From contig CM049307.1 of assembly GCA_026874595.1 (NCBI GenBank), forward strand, positions 57,214,870 to 57,278,869: a stretch of 64,000 nucleotides of DNA, given 5' to 3'. Of this stretch, positions 60,471 through 64,000 are shown piece by piece. The notes under the pieces are model-generated. The model was not told the origin of the DNA. It ran no database searches and saw only the letters and a program-made list of their open reading frames with translations. Positions within the stretch are counted from its first letter, which is position 1. Every line of letters begins with the position of its first letter. Origin of the DNA: Sipunculus nudus (taxonomy: Eukaryota > Annelida > Sipuncula > Golfingiida > Sipunculidae). The position numbers and the translations under genes are program-made.

Positions 60471-63308
60471 ATGACGACACCCCAGCAGCCGCCGTATCCG
60501 GACCAGCCCCCAGCCTACACTCCCCCAAATAACTACCCCCCTGCTGGCGGCTACCCCCCACCCGGAACGTACCCACAAGTTCCCCAGCAACAGGTGGTTC
60601 ACCATGTTTACCAGCAACAGCAACCACCTGCAGTGTGAGTCGGCTTTCATAAAATAAATCGTTAATAAAATGATAATATCTATATACTGGGGTCTGCTTT
60701 TTGTTCTCGAGGGTTTCAAATTTTCGACATTCGCGAGAGTAAAATTATCCAGAAAACAAAACCTTCGTGAATATGACGCCCAATGTACACCTACCATACA
60801 TTAACGTTATGCCTGTGGCGTAAGAAAGCAGAGTTTTTAAATTATTTATATAAATAGATATTGTTTTGTGACACATAAGAAAAAAAACATTGATATTATG
60901 AGATCTTTTACATTATCTGCATATGATGAACAAGAAACATTTACTTTTTGATGTTCCCTAGGTCCTTTTTAAAATGTAAGGATTTTTACAAGAATAATAA
61001 ATATTTCAGACAACTGAGTATATACACCAGGGGCGGATCCAGGATTTAGAAAAAAAAGGGGGGGGGGGGTCCAACCTAGGAAGACTTAAGAAAAACCTAA
61101 AAAAAAGTCCTAAGGTCCGGAGATGGGGGTCCAGACCGCAAAATTTCATCTGAAACCCTTAAAAAAGAGTGCTTCGGCTGAAAAGGGGGTCCCCCTCCCA
61201 CCGGGTCCGCTTCTGTACTCTGTGTAGTTTACGTTCTGATGAAATTGCGCAAATAGAGCCGTATTGAAATACTAAAAAGTTTGAAATCGCGAATATGAAA
61301 CCAAGCACAGTATGTGTATTCATTAATCAAGATACGAGAACATATACAAGAGAGTATCATGATATTTCTTATCAAATGCACCCCAAAAATATTATCAAGT
61401 ATCTAATGTTTGTGCACCTGCCGTATATTACCAACTGTCTTCACCAGAAGGCCACGCTAGTAACAATTCATTGTACGAAAAAGTTGAATGAACTTCCTTC
61501 TGACACGAAAATCAACTCAGAGTGTGTTGTTTATGGAGTGTGGATAAAGGGTATTTCTAATTTGGGAATGACAGGTGTATAACAAAAGAATATCAGTTAC
61601 AATTTTAGAAATCTACATACAAAAGAATGTAAGCCTCCTCCGTGTAGGGGGTCCCTATTGTGCAACGCTTCGGAAACCGTGTTTGCATAAAATTATTCGG
61701 CCCATTTTCCCAGGTTCATTCGTGCATAAATGACTGTACATTTGTGAATATTCCTTGATGGCATTCATGAATCCGGGCCATGCGCCGGATCCACACAAAT
61801 ATATAATTGTTTCTTCATTAGTCCATTCCCGAAATGCCCTTAACATTTCATATTATTCCGTTCTTGATTACGTGAATTATGTTGTGAACAAACACACGCA
61901 CAAAAACAAACGGGGATGTACGCATAGCCTCCTGGCAGAGGCCATGACACACAGATGAAAAACTCTGCCGACTAGGAATAACGGGTAAATGACATAGGGG
62001 TGATTTATATATAATGTAACATATATATATTTTATCCTAGAATGAATTTTCTTCTGACACGGAAATCAACTCAGATTTAAATACAGTCGAATGTAGAGGA
62101 AAACGGGCATCTCAACTTATCTTGTTAAAAATATTGTTATATTGAGACATAAACTTAAAACCTGGAGCAATCGATGCAATATTCAATGAGGTTCAGTTAT
62201 TTATCCAAACATCAACTTGTTAATGACAAACATTAAGGTATAATTTGTGGAAACATTGCTGTTCACAAGAAAAACTACTTATTATTAGTATTATTATATT
62301 ATTTCGTACAAAAATGGTGCAGTATAATATATGGTCATGACAAAAATGTCATATAACAAAAATAAAGTGTGCACAGTGAAAAGCTGTTGTATTTGCTTAT
62401 TGTGTGGATATCACGGCAAGCCTATGTTCTAAATCTGCCCCGTCAAAATTATCTACATACATGGTACAATTAAAACAGTCAGTAAGTTCTCTTACCAACT
62501 CTGCCAGAGCATATTCATCCTCTTAATTGAGAATCTAATGATCATCTGTTTTTACTAATCTCTTTGTAGTACGATTTGGACATATTTTTGGTATAAAAAA
62601 CCATTCTGCTCCATCATGTAGCTTACACATGCTACCAAGATGTGTAAAAAGGTCTCGACAAGCATTTCGAGCAATACGTGGAACAGCACATAGAATAAAA
62701 AATGCTCATGAAGCGAATTTCTAATTGACATCTTAAAGGTTTCTTCCCGGCTATATTTAATACAATATATTTATATGTTTTATTGAAATATATTTTTTTT
62801 TATTTTTTAATCAAAAATTAAAATTTAGTTTTATTCAGGATGAAGGGTGTTACACAGAACAAATTTTCCGGATATTACCATGTATTTAAATATACAGCCC
62901 AGAGCTGTATATTTGCTTCACTTACGGGGTGCTTAAAATTAAGTACTGGATATTCAACATTATCAATTATGAATTAAAATTTCGTTTTATTCAGGAGGAA
63001 GGGTGTGACACAGAACAAATTTTCCGGATATTACCATGTATTTAAATATACAGCCCAGAGCTGTATATTTGTTTCTCTTACGGGGTCCTTAAAATTATGT
63101 ACTGGATATTCAACATTATCAATACATATCACAAATGTATGATCAGTAAGTGTGTCCAGATCTTCCCTTAACATATGTAATTTGTTACCACAGGTACATG
63201 GTACGAGATGAACAAGCAATTAGGGAGGCGAAGGCTGCCCAAGCAGAGGCTGACTGCTGCTGCTGGACGTGTATATGGACCTACATCTGCTGCTGCCTGA
63301 CTGACTAA
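60471..63308 (+). CDS. CYSTM1: CYSTM1-like small membrane protein, paralog B
   Basis: Coding exons 60471-60634 and 63194-63308, phase 2 junction (donor GTGAGT, acceptor gttaccacag), encode 92 residues. The N-terminal MTTPQQPPYPDQPPAYTPP is proline-rich with a PPAY motif. VYMVRDEQ corresponds to VYVVEDQ of CYSTM1. The C-terminus DCCCWTCIWTYICCCLTD supplies seven cysteines in a hydrophobic segment, expected to be palmitoylated and membrane-anchoring. The second exon is too short to stand out as an ORF. The 2.6-kb intron carries a CAGGGGCGGATCC MITE, an R2 repeat and a tandem duplication. It shares gene structure with paralog A, so a local duplication is likely. Confidence 0.87.
61028..61215. 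mobile_element. Short CAGGGGCGGATCC-end MITE, copy 2
   Basis: Starts CAGGGGCGGATCCAGG, ends GGGTCCGCTTCTG, 188 bp. Its interior is the reverse complement of 46889-47085. Intronic in paralog B. No clean target duplication was seen. Confidence 0.65.
61625..61945 (+). repeat. Short repeat R2, copy D
   Basis: Begins 'gaatgtaagcctcctcc', ends 'cctcctggcagaggcc'. Same interior order as copies A-C (gatggcattcatgaatccg, ccattcccgaaatgccct, caaacggggatg). Confidence 0.65.
62819..63129 (+). repeat. Two tandem 156-bp units before the paralog B acceptor
   Basis: The block from 'ttttattcagga' to 'attcaacattatcaat' is repeated at an offset of 156 bp with about ten differences. Each unit contains a dyad, atatacagc...agctgtatat. 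Each also contains 'ttttattcag', an acceptor-like signal that competes in principle with the true site at 63193. Confidence 0.85.
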
Positions 63309-63313
63309 ACCTT

Positions 63314-63341
63314 ATGATGATGAAGATGATGATGATGATGG
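63314..63341 (+). repeat. GAT trinucleotide repeat in the paralog B 3' leader
   Basis: About eight GAT/GAA units directly after the stop codon. Confidence 0.85.
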
Positions 63342-63492
63342 ACATAATGGAATCCTCTTTGCCTAAAACAAGGGCTTGAAAAAGCAACCAAGGACTACAT
63401 ATGCTTATCTGCTACAAATATTTGTCTGATCTTGATTACATCTTATAGGAAAATGTGTATCAATAGAATTATAACCCAACTTAGAGTAATGG

Positions 63493-63498
63493 AATAAA
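63493..63498 (+). terminator. Polyadenylation signal, CYSTM1-like paralog B
   Basis: AATAAA 185 bp after the stop codon, followed by an A-run and a tgtctgg patch. Confidence 0.55.
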
Positions 63499-63508
63499 AA
63501 AAAAAACA

Positions 63509-64000
63509 ATATCTGTCTGGCTAAACATTACCTGCTGTATTTTCTGTTCCGTCGGAAATTCTAAGGCATTTGCCTGGAGACATCGCCAGTTGTTGGGTAG
63601 CAAAACATGTAAATAAATAAATATAAAATCATGATCGTAATAGGTTAAGTTCTAGTAGACTGACAAAGTTTGAACATTATTTTGCATTTACAGTCAATAT
63701 GTCAATACAAAAAATAAGTTATTTCAAGCCAACATGTCAAATCACTCGAGCGTGTGCATATTACTACATAATTATAAGTAATTGTTAAAAAATAATAAGT
63801 AATTGATGTAATAATTAAGAAGCTTGCTTATTTTATACTCTTATTTTATTACCCGTTGTGTGTCATAAATATTATATATTTGTTGTACAACATAGCATAC
63901 ATTACATAGCAAGAGTACAAATAAACACCAGTGTCATATATTGCATTACATTAATTTCTGCAATACACGGAGTATATACATGGGCGTTGTAAATACTGCT
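63509..64000. other. Gene-free AT-rich end
   Basis: Nothing beyond AT-rich sequence with further AATAAA words (for example near 63612). Confidence 0.5.

Overview
This window looks like AT-rich, repeat-laden nuclear DNA of an invertebrate animal, most likely a lophotrochozoan and plausibly a mollusc. That is inference, from spliced genes with GT-AG introns, the Merlin/IS1016-type transposase, the CYSTM1-type genes and many long (TA)n, (CT)n and poly-C/G tracts. Gene density is low. No rRNA gene, intact tRNA gene, CRISPR array or operon is visible. Three spliced genes, all on the + strand, could be assembled from splice sites and reading phase.

The first gene (25748-36588) has four exons whose phases fit exactly. 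They encode a 203-residue protein resembling centrosomal protein CEP15 (human C3orf14), with an added Ser/Pro/Arg-rich tail. A further open terminal exon (38359-39010) has no start of its own. It fits in phase to a GC-AG donor inside exon 4, so a 379-residue isoform is possible. The other two genes are two-coding-exon paralogs of CYSTM1, at 49613-50511 and 60471-63308. They share start context, intron phase and an N-terminal proline-rich / C-terminal cysteine-cluster layout.

Layout: 0-10 kb is a dispersed-repeat fragment, a 2.16-kb hAT-type element with a perfect 8-bp target duplication, and gene-poor DNA. 10-22 kb holds weak exon candidates and a triplicated cassette: upstream TATA element, 18-codon micro-ORF, then an RFX-type X-box over the ATG of a short first exon. 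Two copies are strongly conserved and inverted relative to each other, and the third is decayed. 22-25.5 kb is repeats, a GC-rich island and an unidentified ORF. 25.7-39 kb is the CEP15-like gene; intron 1 carries a broken Merlin transposon, a tRNA-derived SINE head and tandem duplications, and intron 2 carries nested repeats, a pogo-like element and a 157-bp foldback. 39.9-46.3 kb is tandem-repeat DNA dominated by a 340-bp unit array with a 12-bp palindrome in most units. 46.3-64 kb contains the CYSTM1 pair between short transposons, a second pogo-like element and another copy of the 340-bp repeat family.

The genes do not form an obvious pathway. The CEP15-like protein should act at centrosomes or ciliary bases. 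The CYSTM1-like proteins should be small palmitoylated tail-anchored membrane proteins with PPxY motifs. The least explained structures are the triplicated promoter/micro-ORF cassette, the palindrome-bearing 340-bp array and the possible GC-AG alternative 3' exon.
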